Shown here: in pieces, positions 47,371 through 59,660 of the stretch | Layout of the letters: every line of letters starts with the position of its first letter | How positions within the stretch are numbered: position 1 is the stretch's first letter | From: Buxus sempervirens | Taxonomy: Eukaryota; Streptophyta; Magnoliopsida; Buxales; Buxaceae | Direction of reading: 5' to 3' | Assembly (NCBI GenBank): GCA_947561395.2 | Contig: OX387193.1 | Location: 35,414,255 to 35,478,254, forward strand | Length of the DNA stretch: 64,000 bases | The notes under the pieces: generated by a model | The model's input: the letters and a program-made list of their open reading frames with translations, nothing else | What the model was told of the DNA's origin: nothing | The model's database searches: none | Position numbers and translations under genes: made by a program

Positions 47371-49413
47371 AATGACTAAAAAGTAACTTTTTTTACCCGG
47401 TTGGATCCAAACCCGACCTGAACCGGCCTAAACTAGCCTCTTAAGTAATTTGGACTTCTTTGAGTCCCTTTTAGACCCTGGGCTTAGACGGGCCCACCAG
47501 GACACCCCGGGCCCACATGTGTGGCCCACATTTTGACTGGCCTATACCAGGCCTGTTTTCAATAAACAGGCCCAGGCCCCTTGACCTTTGGCTAATGGGC
47601 CAACTCCAAGCCCATTATGCCCATGGCATCTGTAAATAATTTAAATAAATAAACCAAATGGGGTTACCCAATAACCCTACTGGGCCCCAAGCCCAACCTT
47701 GGCAACCCACGGGTCTTCCAACGGGACCTGTACCCGACCCATCTCACCTAAATAAAAAGATAAAATAAAAAGGGGTCCACACCACCAGAGGGTCCCGCCA
47801 GACCAAACAAAGTGGCATGCTGGCCTAGGAAGGGTGAAAATTGACTCAAAACCAAGGAGACCCGAGGGACCAGTCAAAGTGACGGGGCGGGCCGGGGTGT
47901 CTTCGGACTTCCCCAGACGTAACCGAGGACTTAGCTAGAACTCTGAAAAGCCGCAGACCAGACTTAGACCCGGATAAGGCAAACACCGTGTCTGCCTACA
48001 CTTCTCAGGCAGTGGCAACTCCGAATGTCCCAAGGCACGCACGAACCTCCACGTGCGCCCCATGTGCAATCTAGGCCAGATTTAGGTGCGCACACTCACC
48101 AAGAGTACCTGAAAAATGGGAGAAACCAGAGTGAGAATAAATCTCAACAAGTAGCAAGGTGCATGCATGAAATCAGTCCATGTTTATATAAAATAAGTCA
48201 TGAGATGTACGATTAAACCAACGACAACATCAACAAGAAAAACGATAATATAAAGAAATCATGGCACAGCATACCACGTCTGTGACATCACAGGACTAAT
48301 GGAATCGTAAATAGAGCCCTACAGACATGTGCCAATATGCTACCTCACTGACTTAAGGTGGACTAGCCACCCTGTAGTCTGGCTATTTAACACCAACAGA
48401 AGAACCCACCACCAACCAATAATCAATAACCAACAGCCCCACAAACTGGCTATTCCAGATGGGTTAGCATGTACGGCCCAACCAATCTAGGAGTGGGTAA
48501 CGTAGCGACCGACCAATCCAGGAGCGGTACCATCCTCGAGATGATGGAATGCTTCAGGCACAGAATAAGAAACTCCAAAAAACTATTTCATTTACTAGCT
48601 ACTCTAATGGATCCATGTAAGAGCTAAGCCTGCTAGACATAACTCACAATCAAAAACTCTAAATAACTTAATATGTAAAACCCTGGATTTTCCTAAAATA
48701 AAGTAAATTAAATAAGCCTAATTATTGAGAAGTTAAGATTTAATTTAGATATTGGAGGAATAATATTATGATCCAAAGAGATATTAGTAACTAAATAAAT
48801 AAAAAATAATAATTTTGAGTAACTAGGGATTTAAATAGTGGCTTCATTTAAATAGGAAAGAGCAAGGTCGATTTAGATAAATTGGGAGAGTGACTTAAAT
48901 ATGAATGTTGGAAAAGATAGGTATTAATCCAAGTGCATTATATGGTTAAGATGGATGTGAGGAATAAAGAGGAGAATTTTTGGAAAAAGATCCAAAGGTT
49001 AAGTATGGAATTACAAGGAAAGGGTATTGTAGTCATTTTCCAATTAGCCAAATTAATATATTGAGTAATTAAATAATTATTAGACTTGAAATATTTAACT
49101 AGACTTAATTTGGGTTAGGTTTGAATTTAAATAGCAAATTATGGCTTAAAAGTAGGAAAAAGGGTATATTGGTGATTATGGTTGATAAGGAGCCTTAAAT
49201 TTGAAGATAAGAGGAGCTTTGGGGTGCTTTAGTGATATTTTAAAATAAAAAATTAAATTAGCACGAAAATAAATTAAAATATATCCTTCTTTTGTATGAG
49301 ATACTTAAAAGAGGAATTAAAATGAGGGTTAAGATAAGGAGGTTTCCAATTAAGAGTGGGAATTCTATTTAGAAGGTCTTCTAAACCTAGTGGGACTTCT
49401 AATTAAGGGAGCT

Positions 49414-49895
49414 TATAAAAGGGAAGGTCTAGGAAAGGTTAGGGTTTTTCGCAAGTCAAAAATAAGGAGGAAAGAGAGGAAAATTCGTGCTTGGGTTTGG
49501 GAGAAAAATAAAGGAAAGAAGAGAGGAGAGAAAAGAGAGGGAAGAAAAGAAAAAGGGAGGTGCTGCAGAGGTCCGACCAGCAGACTTTGAATGACGATCC
49601 CTGGAGATCTAGTCGTTGGATCGTCATGAAATTTGGAGGTTATGCTCTATACATGAGATACTTTAATCTGAACAGTGAAGATTGGATTTTGATGAGTCTA
49701 AGGTGGTGCAAATTAACCCAGAAGTTGGTGAAAAATCAGAATTTGAAAGAAAAAGGAGTTGCAGAGATGGCCGACTAGCCAACTTCGAATGACGAGATCT
49801 AAATTTGAGAAGTTTAGAGGGGTGCGGTTGAGCTACAAAAATGGGCACAGAAGAAGTTCTGAAAAATCTTGGTTCATTAAAAAGGCAAGTAGCAA
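49414..49895 (+). promoter_or_regulatory. TATA box and GC-type donor-like site of K LTR 48674-56215
   Basis: TATAAAAGGG at 49414 and AAAG|GCAAGTAGCA with GC at 49885-49886. AG|GCAAGT is the usual consensus of GC-AG introns. Its sister at 57478 has the same GC form, so the change was inherited by the subgroup. Confidence 0.5.
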
Positions 49896-52800
49896 ACACT
49901 TGAAACTGGAGGAACTACATATTTTCTTGTGTTTTTTATGATTGATCGTATTGGTTTTTTAGTTGGATTTCATTGGAAAAGTTAGATGATTATAAAGTTT
50001 TGATTTGGTGATTTGAATCTCTCTTTAAGAATCAAGAAAAGTGTTGTTCATGGGTTGTTTGATTTAGAAAGAAACCTTAGTTAAATTTTAATCACCAAGA
50101 TTTGTTTAGCATCTTTTTATTCCGGTGTTTTGGTTTTGATCTCTAAGTTTAGTCGTGAAGCATGTTTTTGGAAAAACATATTTCGAACGTGGATTTTGGA
50201 TGAATTTTAGAGTCGTGATATAAAGTTGTTTAGATTAAATTCGAGTTATGTTTAAATATGTTTTGGGGATGGTAGAAACATAGAAAAATTGTTACAGAGG
50301 TCTAAATTTTGGTTAGTCATAGAGTTTTGGAATTAACAGAGAGTCGCGAGTCGTAAAGGGTGTTCGCCAAGCTGCCACCAACTTCTGTGCTCTTAGTGGC
50401 AGCTCAGCGCAAAGACTGTTTTGTATTCGCCGGACTGGCGCCGACCTGGCGCCAAGGGAATTGAACTTAGCGCGAGTCATATTTCAGTTCCGCCGACTTG
50501 GCGCTAACCTAGCATCGAGTGCTTGAGGTCAGCGCACCCACCAAAATGTTAAATTGAGTGCGGCTGACCAATCCAAACCCAATTTTTATAATTTGAGGCT
50601 TCAACCTTTTAGCCAAAGAGTATATTAGGATATTAGAAATATTTTATCTGTTCAAAACATTTGAGAAAGCATTAAATCAAATTATTGGTATTTCTATAAG
50701 TTTCCGAAGTGATAATTGAAGGAATCTGAGTAGGTTATTTTGTTGTTCCTGACACTATGGGTTAATGATTTAATTTTCTTTTATGTATTATATTGTTTTC
50801 CGGTTGTAAATTTGTTTAATCTGGGTTTGCTTGATTTTAAAGTGCTGAATCGAAATTTTAAAATTTATCTTGGTGTGGGTAAATGAATTTTACTATCAGT
50901 TGGACATGTGCTTTGGATTGGAATATTTTACTGAGATATCATGAGATACTGTTCTGGTCTGGAATGACTTGTGATGAGTTGTATTGGGTTATACATGATG
51001 GTGACCAGTGTTGGTTATTGTTTTGCAAATGCTGAGTTTTATGAAATTGTTTTACTGTTTTGGTTTAGCTTTACCTAGATCCATGTCTAAGCTTAGTAAT
51101 GTGATGGTATTGTTTATTGATGTAATTGCATGGCCTTGTGTGTTGCCACGACCGGTGTCGAGCAGCCAGAAACCCTGAGTAGGCCTGGTTGTCAATGCTG
51201 AAACCTAGGGAGTATGCCGGCTGTAGCGCCCCAGATCCGGGTCTGCCCTATCACGGCACTAACCCGTACCCGAGACCTACTTATGGGCCCGATAGAATCT
51301 GATTAACACAATAAATCCTGGGCAATCACAAAGTAATTATCAAAGTGCATGACTAAAGAAGCATGGAATAAAAACTTCCATATAATCAAAAGATCATTTG
51401 TGCTATAATCTCCAAAACATGATATACATGTGAACAAAATACAACTAAGGCAACTAACCATTCACAATGATCTCTCCAAAATATACAGACGTGTACAAAA
51501 GATATCTCCCAAGAGTATAAGTCCAAAAATGATGTTTACATCTCATATACAATCCCCAAGACAAAATACAACATCATAAAAAAGAATCCTACTACGGGTA
51601 GTAGTAGCCCTCAAGCCTGTACTCAAGCTCACCCTCAATAACTGCCCCGGTACGCGGCTCACCAAGCGGATCTGAAAACAAATCCGGTAAAACAAAACAC
51701 TCGTGAGACATAAAGTCCCAGTAAGCAGCAAAAATGCATGTAGAGAAACAGTTTATGCAGTTTTATAACATCATGATGATATTCACAATTATATAGTACT
51801 AAATGCAAACCAAAACAGTTCAATCGGATATAAAAGAAATTCCAATTCAAATATCTCAATCAAGTAACTCGGGAAATCAAATCAACAAATACGATCAAAT
51901 ACTGTAAACATGTCTTGTTAGGACTCGTGGTTAGCGTATTTGTAAATTAGGTTAATGACCAATATCCATTTGCCACCTACACGACTTACAGAGAGAAGCC
52001 TAGCTAGGGCATCTCAGCAAGCGGAGCACCCATGTATGGGCTAGCAAGTGACAACCAAGGTAATAATCAAGGTTAGGTGGAATGCCCCATCCACTGCCGG
52101 ACCAAACCATATGAATCAGAAGGACGTCCCACCGATACCCCACGGTGGGTGGTTGCCGCAACACTTCTATGCCCCAAGAGGGCCTCACTGATACCCCACA
52201 GTGGAAAGCTGTATGGAGAAGGAAATTAACGCTAACAAGCCAACACTAACACACAAATTAGACTCACTGTGAATCCACACTAAGAACAATGTCTAATTAG
52301 ATGACTCACAATTTAAACCAAACAAATCAAATCAAAGAGTAAAATCAGTGCTTAAACCAAAGCCAAGTGGAATTCCCCATCCACTATTAAATCAACCGAG
52401 GCCAAGTGGAATTCCCTATCCACTATTGAATCAACCGAGACCAAGTGGAATTCCCCATCCACTACCAATCCATACCAAGGGCAAGTGGAATTCTCCATCC
52501 ACTGCTAATAAAACCATAGGCCAAAGCCTTGACAAATCATATAAGAGTTTTTCGACATCGCTTTCATAAATCCAAGTAAATCCCAAAACGAAAGTCATAA
52601 AATCCTCAAAACACATTTTCGATGAGTGGGTTGATCTTAAAAATCCCAAATAAGTCACCATACCAAAATTCAATGGAGTCCGAGACAAAAATTTTTGGAC
52701 CTAAAAAAATATTCTAAGTCTGGTTAAAAACGTTGACTTTTCGGTGTAGAATTTTTCTAGACAAATCTACAAGGATTTTGGGGCTCAAATTCTGGTTGTA

Positions 52801-53730
52801 GTCTATTGGAGGGTATACAAATCATCTAAAACTTTCTAGGCTTCTGAATCACTCATTTGGATATCAAACTCAAAAAGTGGCCCGTTTTGAAAATCGGGAA
52901 AACTGGAAGTTTAGGCATAAACTGGAAAGTTGACTTTTTATTAGTTGGGAATTGGGCCTTGGGAGTATTTTTATATGTTCCAAATGGGGGTAAAACCTTA
53001 TTTACATGTAAAGACTTAAGTAAATGGAGCAATAAATATACAGGACATTTACTTAAATGTCTTTCATGTAATAACGATGCTCTGCCGAAGGCTTGGGTTG
53101 TTTGGAAAAGGGTTGAGGCGAAAAAGGGTGAAGAATTCTCAAAAATATAGGGTCAATGTGCGGACGTTGAGGTTGGACGTGCGCGCGTTGAGGTAATACA
53201 CATGGCAAAGTTCGGGCGTTGAGGCTTAAGGTGCGCGCGCTCAGGTTTACAACAAGGTTGATGCGCGCGCTAAGGCTCTAGATTAATCACCCAGGTTAAT
53301 CCTGATTCACGATTTAAGATAACAGAGACTTGTCTTTTGGGGGTTTGGCTCAGGATTAATCATAAATTTTCAGGATTAATTGCCACCTCAGGATTTCAGA
53401 TATTTTTGGCTATTTTCGACTCAAAACTCATACAACTCCTTCCTAACCTTTCCAACACCAAATTTGATGATCATACATCATCCCAAATCCACAAGAACAC
53501 AAATTAACACGTGAAACCTCATTCCAAACACAAAATTCATACCAAAATCTGGAGTATGATTAATCTAGGTTGTAAACACATAATAGTCAATGGAAAACAA
53601 ACCAAGAGTGTTATAAATCAAAACCTACAAGTTTTAGAAGCAAATACCATCATGCAAGATCATTTCTTCAAAATCAATCAAACCCTAGAGAGAGAATACG
53701 AATTTTGTAATTCATTTTGTTTTGAAGGGT

Positions 53731-53906
53731 TTGCTACTTACTTGTTAATGGAGAAGCACAACTTCTCTTCAAGTTCACCTCTCCTTCTTTTTCTTCTTGC
53801 TCAAGCTTTCAAGTGAGCTCACAATCTTCCTCTCTTGTTCTATACATCCAAGACAAGAGAAATGGGTTTTCAAACACTTAATTAGAAATTAGGGCATCCT
53901 TTTATA
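53731..53906 (-). promoter_or_regulatory. TATA box and donor-like site of K LTR 51222-55609
   Basis: Minus strand TATAAAAGG at 53906 and ACAA|GTAAGTAGCA with GT at 53741-53740. Confidence 0.5.
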
Positions 53907-53971
53907 TGCCCAAGTTTTGGGTTTTTCAAATATGCCCCTAAACAAAGCTTTTATTCAACTAAAACCCTAGG

Positions 53972-55345
53972 GTGTACCTAAGGCATACCAGGGGGTACCT
54001 TGGTATTAAATGAGGGTACTTTGGTGGTTCAAGGGTTTTCTTTAACTATTTCAAGAAGTATACTATAGGGATGCTTGGGGGTACTTTAGTGTTATTCGAG
54101 GGGGATACCTTGGCATTAAGTGGGAGTACCTTAGTGTTAAGTGGGGGTACCTTGGTGTTTCAAGGGGGTTTGCCTTAGCCACTTCAAGAGGTATGTTTTA
54201 GGGATGCTTGGGAGGTGTACCTCAGTTGACACAAGGGGTACTTTAGTTATATAAGGGGTACTTCAGTTGTTTGAGGAGGTACCTTGATGTTTCAAGGGAT
54301 TTACCTTAGTTATTCTAAGGGGTAAACTTTTAGATGAGCTTAGGGGGTGTACCTTAGTTACATTTGAGGAGGGGTACTTAGCTATAGAAGGGGTATATCT
54401 TAGTTATATGAGGAGGTACATCTAAGTAATATGAGGAGGGTGTACCCTAGATAATATAAGGGATGTACCTTAGGTATATTGGAGGTACTTTAGTGATATA
54501 AAGGGGGTACCTTAGCTATATAAGTGGTTATACCTTAGGCAAAACAGTGGGGGTTACCTTACTTATATAGGGGTTACTTTAGTTAGACAAAAGGGGTACT
54601 TTGGCTATATAGGGGGGTGTACCCTAGGTAAAACAATGGGGGTACCTTACTTATATGAGAGGAGTACCTCTAGGAAATACAAGGGGTGTATCCTAGGTAA
54701 TGCGATGTACCTTAGTAATATAAGGGGGTACTCTAGCTAGACAAAGGGGTACCCTAGCTATATAAGGAAATGTACCTTAGGTAAACAAAGGGGGTACTTT
54801 AAGTAAAACAGTGGGGTACTTTAGTTAAAATAAAGGGATACCTTAGGCAATACAAGTGAGGTTCCTTAGGTATAATTAGGGGGTACTTTAGGTATTCGAA
54901 TGGAGTACCTTGGGCAAAACAGTGGGGTACCTTAGCCAATATGAGTGAGGTGCCTTAGGTAATATAAGGGTGTACTTTAAGTATACATGTGGGGTACCTT
55001 GGGCAAACACATGAGGATACCTTAGATAAACACAGGGGTACCTTAGGGAATTAAAGTAGGGTACCTTAGGGATACAAGTGGGGTACCTTAGGTATAATTG
55101 GGGGGTACTTTAAGTATCACTTGGGTGGTACCTTAGGTAATACTTGGGTATACTTGAGAGGTTATTTGAGTATTCTTTGGAGAGACTTAAGGTACACCTG
55201 AGAGGTAACTTGGGTATTCTTAAGAGTTACTCTAGGTATTCTTAGGAGTATTTTGGGGTATACATGGGTATACTCTAGTGTTATTCGGGTGGGTACCTGG
55301 GGTAAACTTTGGGGTACCTAGGGTATACTTGGGAAATAATTTAGG
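53972..55345. repeat. Minisatellite, 21-23 bp units with ggtacctta core, second array
   Basis: About 60 degenerate units, same unit as 40371-41370, about 370 bp longer. The unit text drifts from tagttatataag forms (left) to taggtaatac forms (right), so the array has grown in blocks. It ends at the same flanking text as the first array (ctctaatttttcagaatttg). Confidence 0.92.
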
Positions 55346-57470
55346 TACACTAAACTCTAATTTTTCAGAATTTGATTTCCAATTCACTAAAGCTAATTGG
55401 AAAGTATCCTAGACAATTGAATTTGAGAAATAACATTAACTAAGCTTTCCTTACTAACCCTCATAAAGTTCAATTGATTTCTCTAAAATCCTTAAGAATA
55501 ATCCCACACTTACTTCATCTTCATAACACAAATACTTAATTAGTCTAATAATCACACTTTAGATAATTAATCTTAATAATTAAGATATAATCTGGGTCGG
55601 GGTTTTACACCGGCATTGGATGACGAAACCCTGAGTAGGCCGTCATTTCAGAGTTCCGAAACCCTGAGTATGCCGGAACTGTGTACATGGAGGTGTGGAT
55701 GTCTCCTTGGCATGTCAATTAATCAATTCAAACAATAGTCATGGCATTGACCGTTCGATGTTTTATCGGTATTGTTATTGAAATATGATTTGATAATATT
55801 AATGGAATTGGATTTAAACTTTGGAATTATCCTTGTTGATATTGTCGTTGGTTTAATCATACACCTCATGATTTAATTTATATAAACATGGACTGATTTC
55901 ATGCATGCACTTTGCTACTTGTTGAGATTTATTCTCACTCCGGTTTCTCCCATTTTTCAGGTACTCTTGGTGAGGATGTCAAGTTGTGGGCTAGTTGTAG
56001 CTGGGTAGTCTATATAGATGTAGGATTGCTCATGTAATTGAAATCCTTGTATATCATAATTGTTGATTAATAAAGAGAATTTGAATTCAAGTTTCCGCAT
56101 TTACTCTGATTATAAAGTTAGAATAAGTTTTAAATTATTCCATATTTTAATTGCTTTTGTTGCTTACCATAACACCTTGGGTTTTGGGAATTGGACCCGG
56201 AACCGGGGCATTACATAATAACATATCAATTAATAATGTAATTGTGAAACCCACACGATTGTGGAAAAACAAACCAGGGAATGGACATACTTCTTAATAA
56301 CACCCACCAAATACAGAACCTTATCTGTATCACTAAATCCGCCCATGCGGTAAACAATAAATTAGGCATCTGCCTTGTCACACCAGTGACCCAAAAACCA
56401 ACACAAGATGTACCAAGTCATATGTCCAAACTCCAGGTTTCAACGGCAAAGTAATCCAAGTATATACATAAATCATTCGGAGCTCAAAGCATGCTCAGAT
56501 AGTTCAAATACAGGTGTAGGAACTTCTAAAATCAAGTTTTGTTTAAAAGGCAATAAATCAATACATTAACAATGTTCCTAACTCTTGATTAAAACTTCTC
56601 CATTTGTATTATCTATTAACATCCAACCTTCCCTCATTTAGAACCTAAGGTGTCAAAAGGTATTAATTCTGTTATTTAGTTCTTTCAGAAGGTAACTTAG
56701 ATCTATATTGAAGTTTAAGAATATGTTAGGTTACCCAAAATCATATCCAAATAGGTTGCGACCTCTTTTTACTTAAGATATATCCAAAAGTTTCATATTT
56801 ACAATCATCGTCCCAAATCACTATTCTTTAATTCAAATTTAATTCTGCCACTTTTTAAATCTCAAATTAACCTAGTTACAGGTGTTACAAATTTAGAATT
56901 TACAGAAAAATCATTAAAAATTAAATCTGGGCACAAATCCCAAAATCTGGAATTTCTAACATCGGTCGCTCAAAGAAGGGCTTGAGCGACTATTTTAGCA
57001 GCTATAATTTCATGTTCTGTTTTAGATACACAGGCAAGTTGCCCATGGTTGTTCTCGAACAGTGTATCAAGCGACTTATTCCAAATGTTCTGGTTTAAGA
57101 TATACAGATAGGGCGCTTGAGCGACAGTTCTAGCGCTCTGCCCAAAACTCAATTTTTCTGGGTTTTTCATAATTTCCGAAACTTCTCAAATTCCTATGGC
57201 TTTAAATTGTTCCTTAACATCTAAATTTCATTCCAAATTACTTTTAAGACAATCCTAAATAAATCTTGGTGATTAAAATTTATCTAAGATTTCTTTCTAA
57301 ATTAAACCACCCATGAGCAACACTTTTCTTGATTCTTAAAGAGAGATTAAAATCACCAAATCAAAACTTTATAATCATCTAACTTTTCCAATGAAATCCA
57401 ACTTAAAACCAATACGATCAAACATCAAAATCACAAGAAAACATGCAGTTCCTCCAGTTTCAAGTGTTTT

Positions 57471-58030
57471 CTACTTGCCTTTTTGATGAACCCAGATTTT
57501 TCAGAACTTCTTCTGTGCCCGCTTTTAGAGCTCGACCGCACCCCTCTAGACTTCTTCAATTTAGATCTTCACCGTTCAGTTTGAAGTCCTCCATGAGTAG
57601 AACAAAACCCTAAAATTTCAGCCATTCCAATGGTTGGATCTTCCTATCTCTTCATTCGAAGTTGGCTAGTCGGCCATCTCTGCAACTCCTTTTTCTTTCT
57701 AAATCTGATTTTTCATCAACTTATGGGTTAATTCGCACCACCTTAGACTCATCCAAATCCAATTTCGACCGTTCAGATTAAAGTATCTCATGTATAGATC
57801 ATAACCTACAAATTTCATGACGATCCAACGACTGGATCTCCGGGGATCGTCATTCAAAGTATGCTGGTCGGACCTCTGCAGCATCTCCCTTTTCTTTTCT
57901 TTCCTCTCTTTTCTCTCCTCTCTTCTTCCCTTTATTTTTCTCCCAAGCCCAAGCACGAATTTCCCTCTCTTTCCTCCTTATTTTTGACTTGCTAAAAACC
58001 CTAAACCTTTCCTAGAACTCCCCTTTTATA
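57471..58030 (-). promoter_or_regulatory. TATA box and GC-type donor-like site of K LTR 45143-58766
   Basis: Minus strand TATAAAAGGG at 58030 and AAG|GCAAGTAG with GC at 57478-57477, about 550 bp apart. Compare 49414-49895. Confidence 0.5.
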
Positions 58031-59454
58031 AGCTCTCTTAATTAGAAGTCCCACTAGGTTTAGGAGACCTTCTAAATAGGATTCCCACTCTTAATTGGAA
58101 ACCTCCTATCTTAACCCTCCTTCTAATTCCTCTTTTAAGTATCTCATATAAAAGAAGGTCTTAATTTAATTTATTTTCGTGTTAATTAAATTTCCTATTT
58201 TAAAATATTATTAAAACACCCCAAAGCTCCTCTTATCCTCAAATTTAAGACTCTTTATCAACCATAATCACCAATATACCCTTTTTCCTACTTTTAAGCC
58301 ATAATTTGCTATTTAAATCCAAACCTAATCCAAATTAAGTCTAGTAAAATATTTCAAGTCTAATAATTATTTACTTACTCAATATATTAATTTGGCTAAT
58401 TGGAAAATGACTAAAATACCATTTCCTTGTAATTCCATACTTAACCTTTGAATCTTTTTCCAAAAATTCTCCTCTTTATTCGTCACATCAATCTTAACCA
58501 TATAATGCACTTGGATTAATACCTATCTTCTCCAACATTCATATTTAAGTTACTCTCCTAATTTATCTAAATCAACCATGCTCTTTCCTATTTAAATGAA
58601 GCCACTATTTAAATTCCTAATTACTCAAAATTATTTTTTATTTATTTATTTACTGATATCCCTTTAGATTATAATATTATTCCTCCAATACCTAAATTAA
58701 ATCTTAACTTCTCAATATTTAGGCTTATTTAATTTACGTTATTTTAGGAAAATCCAGGGTTTTACACCAGTTCACTACCCTCAGATTGAGGTGAACTGCT
58801 CATATTACTTGCCAATGCCACTTTGGAGAAGGAACTAGTTCACTACCCCCACAATTGAGGTGAACTGCTCATATTTAGAATGCTAAACCTATGGGCCAAT
58901 GCCCTAAATATCTCTCATGGACTCCTAGGCTACTACCTCTCATACAGTTCAAATCAAATGTGGGGCCGAAGCCCATCTGGTCAATACTAATCAATGTCCT
59001 TGGGGCCACTGCCCTTTTATCTCATGGGTCAAATACTAAGCGAAGCCTATACTTCCAAATGTGATGTACTTACCTTGATATTCAAGGGTAAGGGTTTGGT
59101 TTTTCTTTTCTAAAAGCTTTACATCTCAAGACTCTTTTGGGGCAACCTATGCCTCAACTCTTTTGATATTTGTATATATCAATCTTGGTTCTTGATTTCT
59201 ACTTCTAATGGTTATTTGGAAGATGTTTGAAGTGGTGGAATCCAGTTATCCTATTTTCATAGTAATCTGGGTCAGAAACTCTTTCAAAGACCTCCTTGGG
59301 CAAAACGTACCCAAAATCTTTATTAGTTGGAATTTTGAGGTACTTCCAGTTGGAACACTTCCTAGACACTTAACTCTCACTTATACATATGTTGGATTTG
59401 AACAAAATCAAATGGTAGTTCAATCTGGGTTGAAACCTAAAAAATTGGAATTTC

Positions 59455-59660
59455 TGGTAAGGGTGCTCGATGGGTCGCTCGAACCGGCTTCGAGCGGCTA
59501 GAAATTTCACTCTCGGGTTCTCTGTTTTGACATCTCGCTAGAGCAGTTGCTCGAGCGATACTCGAGCGGCCACGACTTAAATCACTTCCTGAACTACCTA
59601 AAACTACCGCCTGATGCCCGCTCGAGCGACTGCTCGAGCGGCTGGGTTTTCTTAGCAGCT
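59455..59660. repeat. CTCGAGCG word block in K LTR
   Basis: gctcgagcgactgctcgagc and similar words: at least eight CTCGAGCG/CGCTCGAG-like words in 200 bp, each able to pair with its neighbours. Confidence 0.75.

Larger units (their letters stand above)
45378..48094 (+). mobile_element. Solo T LTR (Tat/Ogre-like), plus strand
   Basis: Perfect TSD ctcac at 45373-45377 and 48095-48099. It starts TGTAGACACCTGATTTTTG and ends GGTGCGCACA, 2,717 bp. It is in opposite orientation to the other T copies. Three tandem units (147-bp spacing at 45554, 45701, 45848), TATA box at 46250, poly-C run, and gcggt-type word block at 47190-47370. Confidence 0.92.
51222..55609 (-). mobile_element. Solo K LTR (subgroup III) with minisatellite, innermost of the nest
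   Basis: Perfect TSD ccggc at 51217-51221 and 55610-55614. The edges read TGTAGCGCCCC and CGGGGTTTTACA. Length 4,388 bp, the longest K LTR here. It splits the gagtaggcc word cluster of its host. Word block at 53145-53400 with gcgcgc words, hairpin at 53003-53070. Confidence 0.94.
48674..56215 (+). mobile_element. Solo K LTR (subgroup IV), plus strand
   Basis: Perfect TSD taata at 48669-48673 and 56216-56220. It starts TGTAAAACCCTGG and ends CCGGGGCATTACA. Own sequence is 48674-51221 and 55615-56215, about 3.15 kb. It is the reverse-orientation sister of 45143-58766, in which it sits. Word block at 50340-50550; acceptor-like TTTTTCAG at 55960 after a GAGA hairpin at 55923-55938. Confidence 0.93.
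45143..58766 (-). mobile_element. Solo K LTR (subgroup IV), minus strand
   Basis: Perfect TSD ccagt at 45138-45142 and 58767-58771. The edges read TGTAGCGCCTCGG and CCAGGGTTTTACA. Own sequence is 45143-45377, 48100-48673 and 56221-58766, about 3.35 kb. A minus-strand TATA box is at 58024-58030. The donor-like site near 57478 is the GC type (AAG|GCAAGTAG). Word block (tcgctcaa/ttgagcga) at 56960-57140. Confidence 0.92.
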
